Of a stretch of 64,000 bases of DNA, positions 32,558-43,013 are shown one piece after another. A model generated the notes under the pieces. The model had not been told where the DNA came from, made no database searches, and was given only the letters and a program-made list of their open reading frames with translations. The stretch comes from Arthrobotrys musiformis (taxonomy: Eukaryota; Ascomycota; Orbiliomycetes; Orbiliales; Orbiliaceae), in the NCBI GenBank assembly GCA_036971715.1, contig JAVHJL010000012.1, positions 620,001 through 684,000 on the forward strand, in the 5' to 3' direction. Positions within the stretch are counted from its first letter, which is position 1; every line of letters begins with the position of its first letter. The translations under genes were made by a program, and so were the position numbers.

Positions 32558-33022
32558 GGGACGTGATATTTCGGTACCTATCGTTTTCCTATCTTCGTAC
32601 CCCTCCATTACAACAAAAACAAATAAAAAAATTTTCAAAGTAATAAACAGAACTAGCCTTGAATCCAGGCGCTGATAGGAGCAGAGTACTAGCCTGTGAA
32701 CCGCCTACCAACTTGTGAACCGCCGACCTGCCTATGAATTGCACGCCTGCCCGCCTGCGAACTGCACGCCTATAAGCCTGCAAACTGCACGCCTGCCTGC
32801 CTGCCTGCCTGCCTGTGAACCGCACGCGCACGCCTATGAACCGCACGCCTATAAGCCTGTGAACCGCCTATCAGGCTGTGAGTTGCACGTCTACAAGCCT
32901 ATAAATATGAATTCAAGATTGAGCTGGTTGCTTGGCCGACACCTACAAGGGCGAAAATTACTGTAGTTGTTATGGTGGGGTACGAAAATAATGAAAATAT
33001 AGGTACCGAAATAGTACGTCCC
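32558..33022. mobile_element. hAT-like MITE with 8-bp target duplication, 465 bp
   Basis: Ends GGGACGTGATATTTCGGTAC and, reverse-complemented, GGGACGTACTATTTCGGTAC; the inverted repeat is about 50 bp with scattered mismatches. It is flanked by an exact 8-bp duplication ATAATTTA at 32550-32557 and 33023-33030, the size made by hAT transposases. The interior is a GC-richer minisatellite with units around CCTGTGAACCGCACGCCTAT and a CCTG tract. No coding capacity. Related ends occur near 36606 and 55769. Confidence 0.8.
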
Positions 33023-33134
33023 ATAATTTAATTTAAATTTTTTTTTTTTTTTGTTGCGTGTGATTGATTTCGGTTATAATTAGAATTAGGTCAGAAATCA
33101 AACAAGACAATGAGAGATAAACAACTTTTGATAA

Positions 33135-33310
33135 ATAGAATGCCAGAAATCCTTTCTCCTGAGCTCGAAGACCCCCGTCGTCGGGCAGGGAACAACCGAT
33201 TCTGGTGTGGCGAAATTTTTATGTAAGTACCTGGTGTGTCGGTTACTGGCGATTTGTTATCGTAAAGCCTGAATAACTCATAAGATAGGCGTTAGTATCA
33301 ATATTCGCGA
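33135..33310 (+). pseudogene. F-box gene fragment duplicated from the 58.3-kb gene
   Basis: Aligns base by base with about 58635-58830 of the intact F-box gene: the cctttctcctg block, the AGACCCC-GT-GTCGGGCAGG block, GGGGCGAAATTTT-like sequence, the donor (GTAAGTACC here, GTGAGTACC there) and the intron tail AATAACTCATAA-ATAGGCG. About 45 exon bases before the donor are deleted. The intron is retained, so the copy arose at DNA level rather than by retroposition. Confidence 0.75.
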
Positions 33311-33480
33311 ACCGTACAAGCATACTATTACAATGTACCGGTTCCCAAGCTGAGTCGGCAATTCGTACCTGGGGAAGTGGCTTATTAAAAGTGGCTCCAA
33401 GTGGTCGCCAGCTGCTTGTTTGAAAACCCAAAAAGGACGCATCATTTGTTTTCTATGGATCCAAGCTTCACACAAAGTTG
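33311..33480. other. Intergenic, no gene seen
   Basis: Flank of the duplicated F-box fragment. Nothing supported. Confidence 0.3.
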
Positions 33481-33481
33481 A

Positions 33482-34144
33482 TTAAATGCGGTTAAACTTA
33501 AGAACGGGCGCTGCTCCTGCTTCTTGCAATTTATAGGGCGGAAAATGGAAACTAACTTCATACGCAACCCATCCCGACAGCCCGTGCTCGTGACCGGTCC
33601 CATAACTGGGGCCTAGGTTACGAAGATCCTGACAGACGGCAGTGTCATTCATTTGTTTTGGTAGTAGCCCCCGGTACCTGATGGCCTCCACAGAGGTGGT
33701 AGGGTCAGACTGCTCTGGTTATCCCCCGCGCCCAAGTTCCATCTATCCCACCCATGGGGTTGGCGCTCGATATCAGATTGCTCCCCCGGTTGTGGCTTGT
33801 GTTCGGTGCCTTGTAGCTCTTTTGATGACCGTCTTATCGTATGAGCCCGGTTATCCCAGAGCCAGCGGGTATACATTTTCGTTGAACACCCTCCTTCCCT
33901 GTACTCTTTGAGATGAGAAATTGCATTCGATATTTGAAACTGCTGGTCTGGTTTCAAATTAGCGTAAGACTTCCCTTGGTCGGCTGGGTAATAGTTCCCG
34001 AAGGATTCCACTGTTCCGTTAGTCTCTCCATTATCACAGTGCTCTGTATTATTCTGGTGACGAGATAACCGCCAGGGCCTTATCGGGCTCAAAATAAAAA
34101 GAATAGAGGGGCGAAGAAACAAAAGGGGGATATGAATCACCCAT
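33482..34144 (-). pseudogene. Hypothetical minus-strand gene, frame broken
   Basis: From an ATG at about 34144, coding-like sequence extends leftwards in more than one frame. One frame (to 33649) contains NGTVESFGNYYPADQGKSYA and ISHLKEYREG. The next frame (33691 to 33482) continues with NDTAVCQDLRNLGPSYGTGH and SGWVAYEVSFHF to a stop. Introns or indels must separate them. I recognise no family, and only the compositional continuity supports one gene. Confidence 0.3.
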
Positions 34145-34545
34145 CGAAGGCGAAGGTGATGGCTGTATTTTCAGATTTGGATATTGTTATTCCCAAAACG
34201 GAAGTACTCATAATCAAACCAAAACCACAGCAAATATTCTTTCAAAATTTTAAACTAAATAATTTAAATTCAAAATAAATATTATTAAAAACTTAATTAT
34301 AAAATTATAAAATTAAAAAAATTAAAAAATTAAACAAGATAAATCTTCAAGTTTAATTAAAGATTTATCTTTAAACAAAATTTAAATATCTTTTATTAAA
34401 TATTCAAAATTTAAAAAATCAATTTATTCAAAATCTCAGTACTATAAAATTATAAAATAGTTTCTTCTTTCGGAAAGTGCACAAACTTTTGATCCACCCT
34501 ACATTCTAGAACAACACTTTATGGTCAAAGCATAGCAGCTTGGAA
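34145..34545. other. AT-rich spacer
   Basis: AT-rich noncoding sequence. Ends in the TATA box of the next gene. Confidence 0.4.
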
Positions 34546-34553
34546 TATAAATA
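34546..34553 (+). promoter_or_regulatory. TATA box of the 76-aa gene
   Basis: TATAAATA, 109 bp upstream of the ATG at 34662. Inferred from sequence and spacing. Confidence 0.5.
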
Positions 34554-34661
34554 CACGCTGAGTGAGACTCTCAAAAAAAAACTTTGTGCATTCCTAGGTG
34601 CTCCTCTTTCTTCGTTATCAATCTTACAATTATATAGTATCGAAGTACGTTTTTTCTGACA

Positions 34662-34971
34662 ATGTCCTCCAAACCATCGAATGTCCGTCCCTCGGAAGGA
34701 GGGAGAAGCGACGAAGCCATATTCATAAACTTCAACATCAAATCCACCACGATAGCCTTAGTAGAAGCCAAAGAACGCAAATCACGGGAAAATTTGAAGG
34801 GTGATTATGTTATTCATTCATTTTTCTTTTTTCGCGAGTCCATTATAACGCTGCTTACAGCGTTTGTTTGCCTGTTTAGAGAACGAAGAAATCTACTCGG
34901 TCTTAGAACCCGAATTCAAAGAAACATATATCTACGATTGGTTCCCTCAATACGATTTTGCCGTGGAATAA
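34662..34971 (+). CDS. Small two-exon protein, 76 aa
   Basis: Exons 34662-34800 and 34880-34971; the 79-nt intron has donor GTGATT, a GCTTAC branch and acceptor TTTAG, and phase closes to 77 codons including the stop. The product has a Ser/Pro-rich start, a mixed middle (AIFINFNIKSTTIALVEAKE) and an acidic/aromatic end (YIYDWFPQYDFAVE). No signal peptide or known domain. It stands alone between AT-rich stretches and repeats. The unspliced frame would instead read through the intron into a hydrophobic stretch, which I consider artefactual. Function unknown. Confidence 0.5.
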
Positions 34972-35330
34972 CCGTGACAATTCCGTGCGCGAACCTCGAC
35001 CTCCAGAAATTATTAATTCGATTCATTTCTTTCGAAAAATAAAATAGTTTACTAGTAGTAACCCAAAAAGTCTACTTAAAGTTGTTTAGACTTCAAGTTG
35101 TTTTTGACAAACACAACTACGAAATTTATATTTAAAAAAATAATTAAAATTCAAACGTCCATAAAAAATAAAACTATTTTATTTTATAATGATATAATCT
35201 TCAAAAAAAAAAAAAAATACAAAATCGAAGTTTTCGTAATAAAAATACGAGTGCTCAAAGTATTGGCACGATTTTCTGGAGATAACATATATATTATCAC
35301 ACGTTATATAAAAAAGCCCAACGGAGTGGT
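34972..35330. other. AT-rich spacer, no gene seen
   Basis: 3' flank of two converging genes. AT-rich. Confidence 0.4.
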
Positions 35331-35877
35331 CTACTCGAGAGAAATTATCGAGCCTTCAGGATGCCAGTATTCCGGAGGAACTTGGACTACTGTTCCCTCG
35401 TTTTCCCGCAACAGAACCTGATTATCCAACTCCAAATTTATACGCTTATTGCTCCTCCCTCGCTTCCCTGACCCTGGAGGACGCCCACGACGCTTTTTGA
35501 CTATAGCTCCCGTGTCTCTTTTCGCAATGCTAAGCTGAGTCTCTGGCAGCGCGGCCCTATGTTTGAGGTGCCTAATTTTCAAACTTGGTCAGTAACTATG
35601 AGATTTGTGAAGTTTGGATGTGCGTTTGTTGAGCTTACTGTCTTTCTTGACACAATTCTTGGACAAGAAACGCCAGCTGTTTTACAAGATAGGCCAACGG
35701 AGATATATCCTGAACTTGAGAATAGGGCTGATATAAAGGTGCAACGGGGTAGCCAACGTAGGGTAATTGGGAGATATTCAAGTTCCCATTAGGGAGATCC
35801 ATAGAAGAATTCGCAAAATGAAAATTGTATAGGCTATTGAATTCGAAACCTGCAAGTGGGTCAAAGTTTTCAGCCAT
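35331..35877 (-). CDS. Small AT-hook protein, two exons, 159 aa
   Basis: Exon 1 is 35877-35639, intron 35638-35572 (67 nt, donor GTAAGC, branch CTGAC, acceptor TTAG), exon 2 35571-35331; total 160 codons including the stop, in phase. The second exon contains a textbook AT-hook core in a basic cluster (KKRRGRPPGSGKRGRSNKR), which binds the minor groove of AT-rich DNA, so a nuclear role is likely. The first exon is Asn/Phe/Pro/Tyr-rich and ends in a hydrophobic helix (LAYLVKQLAFLVQELCQE) that could dimerise. The C-terminus is acidic/hydrophobic. The surrounding DNA is very AT-rich and carries a 9-bp array about 300 bp upstream. I do not recognise the rest. Confidence 0.7.
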
Positions 35878-36177
35878 TTCATTGACAAAAGGAGTTTTGA
35901 TGTGATATCCGAATTCGAAATTGGTCCTGAAAGAGTCGCAAGCCCTCTCCCTTTAAAGGGCCCCAAGAACTCCCATCTAAATTCAAATGAGTTACGGTTT
36001 CAAAATTTTGAAACTGGCAAGTTTTGTCATGGTTTCATCATGATTTTTCTAACCCAGCAACATTCTGGACTTGAAACAGCCCCTTTCGCATATAAACACT
36101 CAGGCTGCATTGCCAGTGGGCTAGTATTTTAGAATTATTTTTGGATACTTTCGGTACAATTTTACTAGTTGTAATTA

Positions 36178-36437
36178 TATAATTGTTATAATTGTTATAA
36201 TGGTTTTCATCGTTATAATTGTTATAATTGTTATAATTGTTATAATTGTTATAATTGTTATAATTGTTATAATTGTTATAATTGTTATAATTGTTATAAT
36301 TGTTATAATTGTTATAATTGTTATAATTGTTACAATTGTTATAATTGTTATAATTGTTACAATTGTTATAATTGTTATAATTGTTATAATTGTTATAATT
36401 GTTATAATTGTTATAATTGTTATAATTGTTATAATTA
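36178..36437 (-). repeat. 9-bp tandem array (CAATTATAA)n, array 3
   Basis: About 28 units, written TTATAATTG on the plus strand, with three variant units (two TACAATTGT). It lies about 300 bp upstream of the minus-strand AT-hook gene, so relative to that gene the unit has the same orientation as in arrays 1 and 2. Confidence 0.95.
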
Positions 36438-36604
36438 TTATATCTGGTTTACGAGACAATTTTATATATAAAATTTAAATTTTAACACTTTTTTATAATT
36501 TTTTTAAAAAAAACTTGAAATAAATAATAATTCTTTATTAAATTTTTTAATTAAGGTTTCAACACTCAGGCTTTTTTAAGGATTAAAATTTCTAAGAGTT
36601 TTTT
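36438..36604. other. AT-rich spacer
   Basis: No supported feature. Confidence 0.3.
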
Positions 36605-36850
36605 TGTAGGGGAATGCTATTTCGGTCCCCCTCCATTACAATAAAAACAACACTAAGAAAAATTCTGCTAGCTTAAGTGAATAGGTCTGGAAATCTGGAA
36701 ATGGGCATATGGGCACGGGAAAGCTTGTGGATAGGCCCGCGAATAGGCCTGCGAATAGGCCCGCGAATAGGCCCGCGAATAGGCCTGTGAATCTTCGTTG
36801 TGCAGTGCAGTGTCTACTCACTTTTTTTTATTGTTTTTGTAGCTCTATCA
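36605..36850. mobile_element. Degenerate hAT-like MITE with 12-bp minisatellite
   Basis: Left part resembles the 32558 element (GGGAATGCTATTTCGGTCCC, then CCTCCATTACAATAAAAAC). The interior has five or more AATAGGCCCGCG-type 12-bp units at about 36726-36790, which produce a spurious FAGL-repeat frame on the minus strand. A poorly matching right end (ATTGTTTTTGTAG) lies near 36830. Confidence 0.5.
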
Positions 36851-36984
36851 AAACGCAACGCAAACGTATTGCGTTTACTTCATAAAAGGAATATTTATTT
36901 GAGAGAGAAATAAAGAAAATAGATTTTTTGGTGGTATTCAGGGTGTCTTCGATGATGTTGCCGGGTTATGCCAAGTAAAGTTGA

Positions 36985-37031
36985 CTGAAAAGCCCGCCAA
37001 GAGCCTATAATCGGCCCAATGTAATGCCCCA
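36985..37031 (+). mobile_element. MITE family A, right-end fragment
   Basis: gaaaagcccgccaagagcc and the CCCAATGTAATGCCC end only. Confidence 0.65.
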
Positions 37032-37671
37032 CTTTTGAGACGGAAAGGTTCAATACAATCTAAGCTAGCTAGTGACCCAAGCCGTGCTAAAATTTGTATC
37101 CTCACCAGCAATAACGTTGGTCTGAGCATATTGGGTTACGCAACTTAGCGTAGAGCATTTTCGTTCCCTTAGCTTTGAGCGGGAGTGTAGAACTCCTTTT
37201 TGAGCCAGTATCTCATGTTGGAGATACCAATTTTATTATGCATGTATGTGAATCACCATGACTTTCACAGTTAACCTCGAGTCCATGTGCTGACATAGAC
37301 AAGGCTTCATGGTATATGGCCTACGAGTACTCGAGTTCTTTTTGGCCAACGTGCAATGTCGGCGGACTGGTTTCGTGCCGACAGATATTCTCTCAGGCTG
37401 TAAACCCCTAGATCTAACTAGATGCCAATTTTAGTATTTAAACGCTAGCACCCTCCTAGGTCTAGGTATGTACTTGACAAGCTACCACCACGTCATAGAG
37501 GATTCTGCTTTGATTCGCCGAGGACTCAACACCTTGTGTCCCTACGCTGTGCACATGTGTGCAGAAGGAGATGGTCGACCCAAAACCACGACTGGGATCC
37601 CCAATAGCTCAGCTCCCTTTGGAGATACATCTCAGAATAGCTTCGAATGTAAGATCGAATAATTATGACTT
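37032..37671. other. Intergenic upstream of the F-box/LRR-like gene
   Basis: Mixed composition. Contains one short frame at 37468-37662 that could hold the missing first exon of the next gene, but no splice join is evident. Confidence 0.3.
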
Positions 37672-38969
37672 ATGAAGGTTTCTACTAATGCAAAGATATT
37701 ACCAAAGCTTTCGAAGTCTCATCTAATAACGCTGATGAAATGCTGCAGGAGCTTGCACCACGTTTATAGGCACATATTGTACAGGAAACTAGACTTCAAT
37801 ATCATTCTCCAAGGGGAAGAAGATGCCCAGCAGGAACACAATTCCTCCGTGGTCATGATAGAAAAGTTTGCCACTGTCCCTCATATTCTAACAAATGGAT
37901 GAGCTTTCGGGTAGGTCACCGGTCGACCACGTCAAGACATCAATTAGATAATCTCAAATCTGCAATTCGTGAGATTGTCGGGAATATATACGAGGGCTAC
38001 CTTGAAAAACTGGTGTAAGTGATTTAGCTCGCTAGACAAATAAAATCGTCTTCAGGATCTTGTCATATGAACTTACGTGTTGTTACGGAACTTTCTAATT
38101 ATGATCGGCTGACATATATACACTGGATGTTTTGAACAGGTTGGCTATGCCCTGGCCCTTGGGTAACGGGCTTTTAGCAGGGTTCCAAAGGCAGAAAAAC
38201 TTAATATCTCTTGATATATGCTCCCAAAACTTCGAATATGAAGACGAGGGCGGGGATTCCGAGATTGAAGGATTTCCCTATCTCGAAAGCCTTCATATCG
38301 ACCTACCACGCACAGGGTCTGGGGTTTCTATCGCTACCTCTATTCTTCAAGCCACGAACCAACCTTCTAGAATTCATATCCAATTTCCCTTTGATAAACC
38401 GACAAATCATGAGTCAGGCCCTGAACTCGGGTTCGATGGCCTGTTGAGCCTTCTTGTCCAGCGAAATCCTAGCGATTTATACCTCGGCGGCGTTAATTTA
38501 GCTAGCCTCGAAGGTGTATCTTGGATGCTTCGGTGCACGAACCTTGCCCTCTGTGGGTGCTCTGATAACTATCAAAGCCGTGTACTCAGAAGCGTTGGCG
38601 GCTGGAGAAATATTCAACGCCCTAGAGCCCGGACTAGAGGGGTTGTCGCTGGCCTTCTACGAAGAAAACGAGGAGGACGAAACTCTGGATATAAATACGG
38701 CATTTGATATCGCGAGTTTGCTACGGCATCAGCACACTCTCGGGGCTCTCCATATTGACATTCCTCACTACCAAAATAGTGTCTTAGAGGTATTGCCGGG
38801 CTTTCAATGTGTATCCGAGCTTGGACTGAGTTTCGCCAAGGGTGTCCCATATGTAGATTTCGTTGTAAGTGCTCCGCTTTTGCGAAATATGTCTATTTCC
38901 TCCAGAGAAGGAGATATATTACTGAAAGAGGTAACTAACAGCTGTGAGATTGGGCAGTATAACTTTTAA
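37672..38969 (+). pseudogene. F-box/LRR-like gene, broken or multi-exon
   Basis: The first part resembles the second half of a fungal F-box (LPKLSKSHLITLMKCCRSLH, then HILYRKLDF), the Skp1-binding module of SCF ubiquitin ligases. A stop-rich gap (37905-38130) follows. A longer region (38132-38700) has leucine-spaced segments such as LESLHIDLPR and GLLSLLVQRNPSDLYLGGVN. The frame changes near 38560 and coding continues to 38969 with LGALHIDIPH, VSELGLSF and LLRNMSIS, all typical of degenerate LRR-type C-terminal regions. The F-box start is not visible. At least one indel or unplaced intron separates the parts, so I call it a probable pseudogene; a multi-exon functional gene is not excluded. 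Confidence 0.55.
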
Positions 38970-39382
38970 ATCTGAGCAAGAATTTAGCACTGTTGAGTTG
39001 AGAAATAATAGAGCAGGTAGCACCCGAGTTGGGATATGTTTCAGTATCGGAAGGGTTGTTATACGAACAATTTCGGGTGATATGGTACCCGTGGCATGCG
39101 CGTTCGAACGCTTGGGACCCGGATTCGCCTCTAAAACAGTACTACCGGTTTGAATTGGAATCACGCCATGTTAGATCCAATCCTTACCCATATCCGGGTA
39201 TGAGAGTAATTAGGCCTACATGAGAATGCATACGTACCATCTCCCATAGCTAGTCAAGAATTTATTTACTTAGTGATGGGACTAATTCTTGGAAGTCCCG
39301 ATTTTCATTTGTTAACGGTGCCAACCTTAGCCGTAGATTTGGCCCCCAGTTCCAAGGAATATGATCTTGGCAGAGCTTAGAA
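38970..39382. other. 3' flank, no gene seen
   Basis: Sequence between two convergent coding regions. Short frames only. Confidence 0.3.
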
Positions 39383-40580
39383 TTATAGAGCGAATAGCGC
39401 GTAGCGATTGTATATCTTCGTACGATCGTAATACCTATTTAGAGATCCCGATTCGCTTTTTAAAATTTTGTATTCGCAGGCGGCCCTCAGGAGAAAGCTG
39501 CTGGTTGATGACGCGGAAATGCTGTCCGATGAGTCTGAACCATTACTCCGGTCGAATAGCAGATCAAATAGCTCAAAGTGCGCTGTTAGAGCGTCCACCT
39601 CAGGCGTGTCAAAGTATGTTGGAAACAATTCCTCCTCAAATTTCTTATTGCTCACGTAGACAGCGCTCTCTCCCTTACTCTGTGTGTCGAGAATGATAGT
39701 CGCATCGCAGATGTTGTTGCCCAGGCTGCGTGTGTCGGGGTCCTCCATTGAATTTTTCACTGTTATCCTCTCCCCATCACGCCCATATTTGAGCAGGACT
39801 GGGAAGGCCATCACCCAGGCCCTTTCATCCTTCCACAGGGGCTGCATGAGGGTATGTTGTATTTCTAGGTATTGCTTCTTATAAATGTTCTGCTACTGAG
39901 TATATAGTGTTAGTAATGCATATTAATTTCAGGAAGGATATCCTCTATGACGTTTCCAGCTGCTATAAACCAATTATAAAAACCCGGCACCACTAGGATA
40001 GTATCCCATTCTCATGAAACTCCTGGAATGCCTTCTCTCTAAGCATACAGTCCAGGACCTCTTTTTTGTGACACACTGTCATATTGGCCGGCTCTTCTGG
40101 GAGAGGATTTGAGAACTGTTTCTTAACTTGGGCAAATATGATGAGCCAAGCAGGGTTTGCCTTGATGACACTTATCCTGTTCCCATACACCTTCCTGTAG
40201 ACAAGAATATTTTAATAAATTCTCTGTCGACTGACATCTTTCATGATGAGCCCTAAAGCCGATGTGAATAACTGTCTTAGACCCTATCATTATTGCTGGC
40301 ATGGAAGAACATTTGCCCTAATCCAGTTCAAAGTCCTTCTGACAGTCATTATTGAAGTGCTCTTTACATCATCCATGTTCTCATCCTCTTTATTATTCTC
40401 TTCCTGCTCTTCATCCTCATCTTGTTCCTCTTCATCAGACTCAATGATTTCTATCTCAGGAATATCCTCTGTGGTTTCAGATATCACAACTTTCTTCTTA
40501 GACTTGTTTGACTTCTTTAGGGTAGGATACCCAAAATCCGGGTTAACACCTTTCTTTAATATCTTATTAAGGGAGACCAT
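39383..40580 (-). CDS. Multi-exon hypothetical protein with acidic region
   Basis: Three coding-like blocks on the minus strand probably belong to one gene. Block 1 (40580-40290) starts at an ATG and has a basic patch (KKSNKSKKKVV) followed by a long Glu/Asp run (IESDEEEQDEDEEQEE). Block 2 (about 40200-39996) follows a TCTACAG acceptor and reads KVYGNRISVIKANPAWLII, then FAQVKKQFSNPLPEEP. Block 3 (39847-39383) follows an ATGCAG-like acceptor and contains a Ser-rich acidic stretch (SNGSDSSDSISASSTSS). I could not fix the donors, so exon boundaries are approximate. The acidic-basic design suggests a nuclear or chromatin-related protein, but no named domain is recognised. Confidence 0.4.
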
Positions 40581-41231
40581 AAATTCCTCTAAATCCGCTC
40601 TAATAGTGGTTTTCTTCTTTCTGCTATCTTAATTACTACCGTTATCCACAATCTCATCCCGGCACAACAGCATTTGGTCTACGAGATAATCTCATCCTCT
40701 TTATCCAGGGGAAATATTCTGGGTAACCTCACCAATTTAAATTTTTAGAATCTGGCATATTCGGGTTAGAGTGGGTCCCAAAAAAGCAGAATATCCTGTG
40801 ATATTCTAAAGACAGTGGAACCTGCATTGAATATTAATGACTAAAATGTATTATCAAGAAAGTATAGCTAGCTGAGCTAGAAGTATGCAAGTTGTAATAA
40901 AAATTTATAATCATAAAGGCAGAGATGTTGTAGCAGGGCCCTGTAGAACCTGTACAGAGTAATCTTTAAATTGATCTGTAGTCCAATTCTTAGATAGGAT
41001 ATGGAGTGGTATTTCTTTATTAGCTTCGTTGTACTGCAGGAAATAGTTCAACAATTCTGAATCTGTATTGGAACGCAGAATGTTAGCCGCCGAGGAACAA
41101 AATTCAATTCCATCAGCTACTACTACCTAGCACACTAAATTCTGACAAGAGCTAGACTCAATACACATCGATCGGGTCAGCCTCAAGCTCGTAATGCGAG
41201 AGCTTGTTTAACAACCCGGAAGATACAATTA
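40581..41231. other. Intergenic, no gene seen
   Basis: Upstream of the minus-strand gene. No RNA gene or repeat end recognised. Confidence 0.3.
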
Positions 41232-41609
41232 ATGGTTACAGTACCGTTGCATTGCGCTTGGTCCGCTGTTCCGGGAGAAGGAGAGAAGAACCACCATGTC
41301 CTACACCCCTTGATCTGCAACCAAAATAATCCCAAAACACTATGGCTACATCTAATTGCGGGTATCTCTAGGTCCGCTTTCGTAGTCTCCATCATCGCCA
41401 GCCCCATGACGCCCCGTCCCACTCGCTGGGTCCAAAGCTGCAATAATGCTCCGAACTCTATTTGGGTTTATGTTTATGCTGAAGCTGGCGAGACCTACTC
41501 CCATGGCGTCCTTATGTCAAAATATCCTTTGTATTTGATGAAAAGGGCCGAGAAAGGGTTCCGGATGACGTTTCTAGAGGTGAGCCTGAGTTTGATTGAG
41601 GACGGTTAG
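41232..41609 (+). CDS. Hypothetical protein, 125 aa (weak)
   Basis: Open frame from an ATG at 41232 with plausible amino-acid composition: an aromatic/hydrophobic middle (TLWLHLIAGISRSAFVVSI) and a helical C-terminus. No domain, no clear promoter and no homologue visible in the window. It overlaps a similar-length minus-strand frame, so it may be fortuitous. Confidence 0.25.
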   Translation: MVTVPLHCAWSAVPGEGEKNHHVLHPLICNQNNPKTLWLHLIAGISRSAFVVSIIASPMTPRPTRWVQSCNNAPNSIWVYVYAEAGETYSHGVLMSKYPLYLMKRAEKGFRMTFLEVSLSLIEDG

Positions 41610-42233
41610 CGAGCCTCAACCTGGCGATCGATTCAATAGATGTTTTTCAAACTCATATTAATATTAGGAGGCCGCAGGACGCAGAATGTCATCGTCGATT
41701 TAAATTTGATAAGATATCTTCGATGTTCAATGGGTCTCCTAGCCTTTGATACCTTGAGTTATAACGTTATTCCGCCCACTGGCACAAATTTGACTTCTCC
41801 GCCGTGCCGTTGACTTAGCTAGAAGTCTAGCCTCGTGCAGTATGTTTGAGGTGGCTGGCCATCGTGTCGATTTAGTAGACCCGGACTTTGCCCGAAGCCC
41901 TCGAGCCTCGTCGCGTCGGGGATATGCATGACCCTCCATCTGACTCCATCAACCTTTGGCCCGGGTGCCTTCCCTAAATCCCATGAACACTGCGTACGTA
42001 TTACTAATGGCGTGGTCATGAGGATACCCAAAGGAAAATTGCAAATAAATACCACCTCCCAGATCTGGGTCGGGACAAGATAAACACCATGTTTGCAACG
42101 ATGTACATGATACGAGAGGGGATGAAACTAGGCTACTGGGTTGGTTTTAATTTTGAGGGGATATAAGGAAGAGAAGAAGATCTAACATAGATAGAAAGGC
42201 GTGGCAACAGTATGGGGTACGGAGGTTCGGAAT
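41610..42233. other. Intergenic, weak frames only
   Basis: A 78-codon minus-strand frame (42055-41819) starts with ATG but has no further support. Confidence 0.25.
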
Positions 42234-42515
42234 TCATTTCAAGAAATGGGATATTTGTATGTCGGAAAAGGTATTTTGAATGATAGTCTGGCTAGTATAC
42301 CAAGAAAGAACTCCAATTAAGAGGTCACGGTTGCAGCCATGATGCAGAACTAAAACATTTTTGAGATGGTCCACTCCCCTGAGCACATGTCCCCAATACA
42401 AGCGACTGACTAATGTAAGAAAGAATCTTCTCGCCCGAATGAAATTGAATAAACACCTAAGAGGGAGATGCTTTACAATTAAGAATTGCAATTCTATCGG
42501 CAGGTGGTGAAGCAT
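42234..42515 (-). CDS. Short F-box protein, 93 aa
   Basis: From the ATG at 42515 the product begins directly with an F-box (LPIELQFLIVKHLPLRCLF, then RLYWGHVLRG), the Skp1-binding module of SCF ubiquitin ligases. A short segment resembling the start of an ankyrin-type repeat follows (NVLVLHHGCNRDLLIGVLSW). The usual substrate-binding region is missing: the protein stops after about 93 residues. A TATA-like TATATAAAC lies about 100 bp upstream (near 42615). The gene may be 3'-truncated, or continue in an exon I did not find. Confidence 0.6.
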   Translation of the reverse strand: MLHHLPIELQFLIVKHLPLRCLFNFIRARRFFLTLVSRLYWGHVLRGVDHLKNVLVLHHGCNRDLLIGVLSWYTSQTIIQNTFSDIQISHFLK

Positions 42516-42621
42516 ATCCGTGAAAGAGAGGTATGGAGCTTGTAGAGGCGCCGATGGTAGATTAAATCTACAAATCTTCACGTTAGTTGCGATATTTTGT
42601 TATGGTTTTCTTGTTTATATA

Positions 42622-42680
42622 TAGGGAAGCGCTATCGGGGGCTCGTGTCAAAAAACAATAAAAACGCTTATACACGCGCC
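42622..42680 (+). repeat. Dispersed repeat end, TAGGGAAGCGCTA type
   Basis: TAGGGAAGCGCTATCGGGGG then CTCGTGTC. A related sequence occurs at about 53998-54052 (TAGGGAAATGCTACGGGG ... GGGGGCTCGTGTC). The element boundaries are not defined. Confidence 0.4.
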
Positions 42681-42774
42681 ATCACGGAACTTATTTTCTT
42701 GATCTAAAAAGATAGCCTGATTTCTTAATTGGTTTCGCATCAATTAAAATTTGTAAAAATTAATACTTTCTTTT

Positions 42775-42850
42775 AGGGCATTGGGCTCAATTTTGGGCTG
42801 TTGGCGGGCTTCAAGTCCCAGCGCATAGACAGTCCATTTGGGGCTACTGT
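42775..42850 (-). mobile_element. MITE family A, right-end fragment (reversed)
   Basis: TAGGGCATTGGGCTCAATTT with the TTGGCGGGCTT and ACAGTCCATTTGGG blocks, the family right end in reverse. A small deletion removes part of the terminus. Confidence 0.65.
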
Positions 42851-43013
42851 TCATAGCTCCATCAAACTTGAAAATTCATATTTTTGAATTATTTTTAGCA
42901 GTTTAAACTTGAAAACGATAGTTTAAAATCAAATACTATTCAGCAGTTTAACTTTTAGAAATAGTGCGGCTTGGACTTTAATTTTTGAATTTCCGAGTCT
43001 GCCATTTGGGACT

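Noticed and set aside
32589..32966. Arg/Cys-rich open frames on both strands
   Set aside because: They lie entirely within the minisatellite of the hAT-like MITE.
22299..36437. CRISPR-like repeat arrays
   Set aside because: Units are contiguous 9-mers without spacers and the genome is fungal.
36175..36478. Repetitive IIT/IIV proteins of about 90 aa
   Set aside because: The 9-bp array has no stop in some frames, so long frames arise automatically; no start context or conserved sequence. The same applies to 22295-22588 and 30528-30770.
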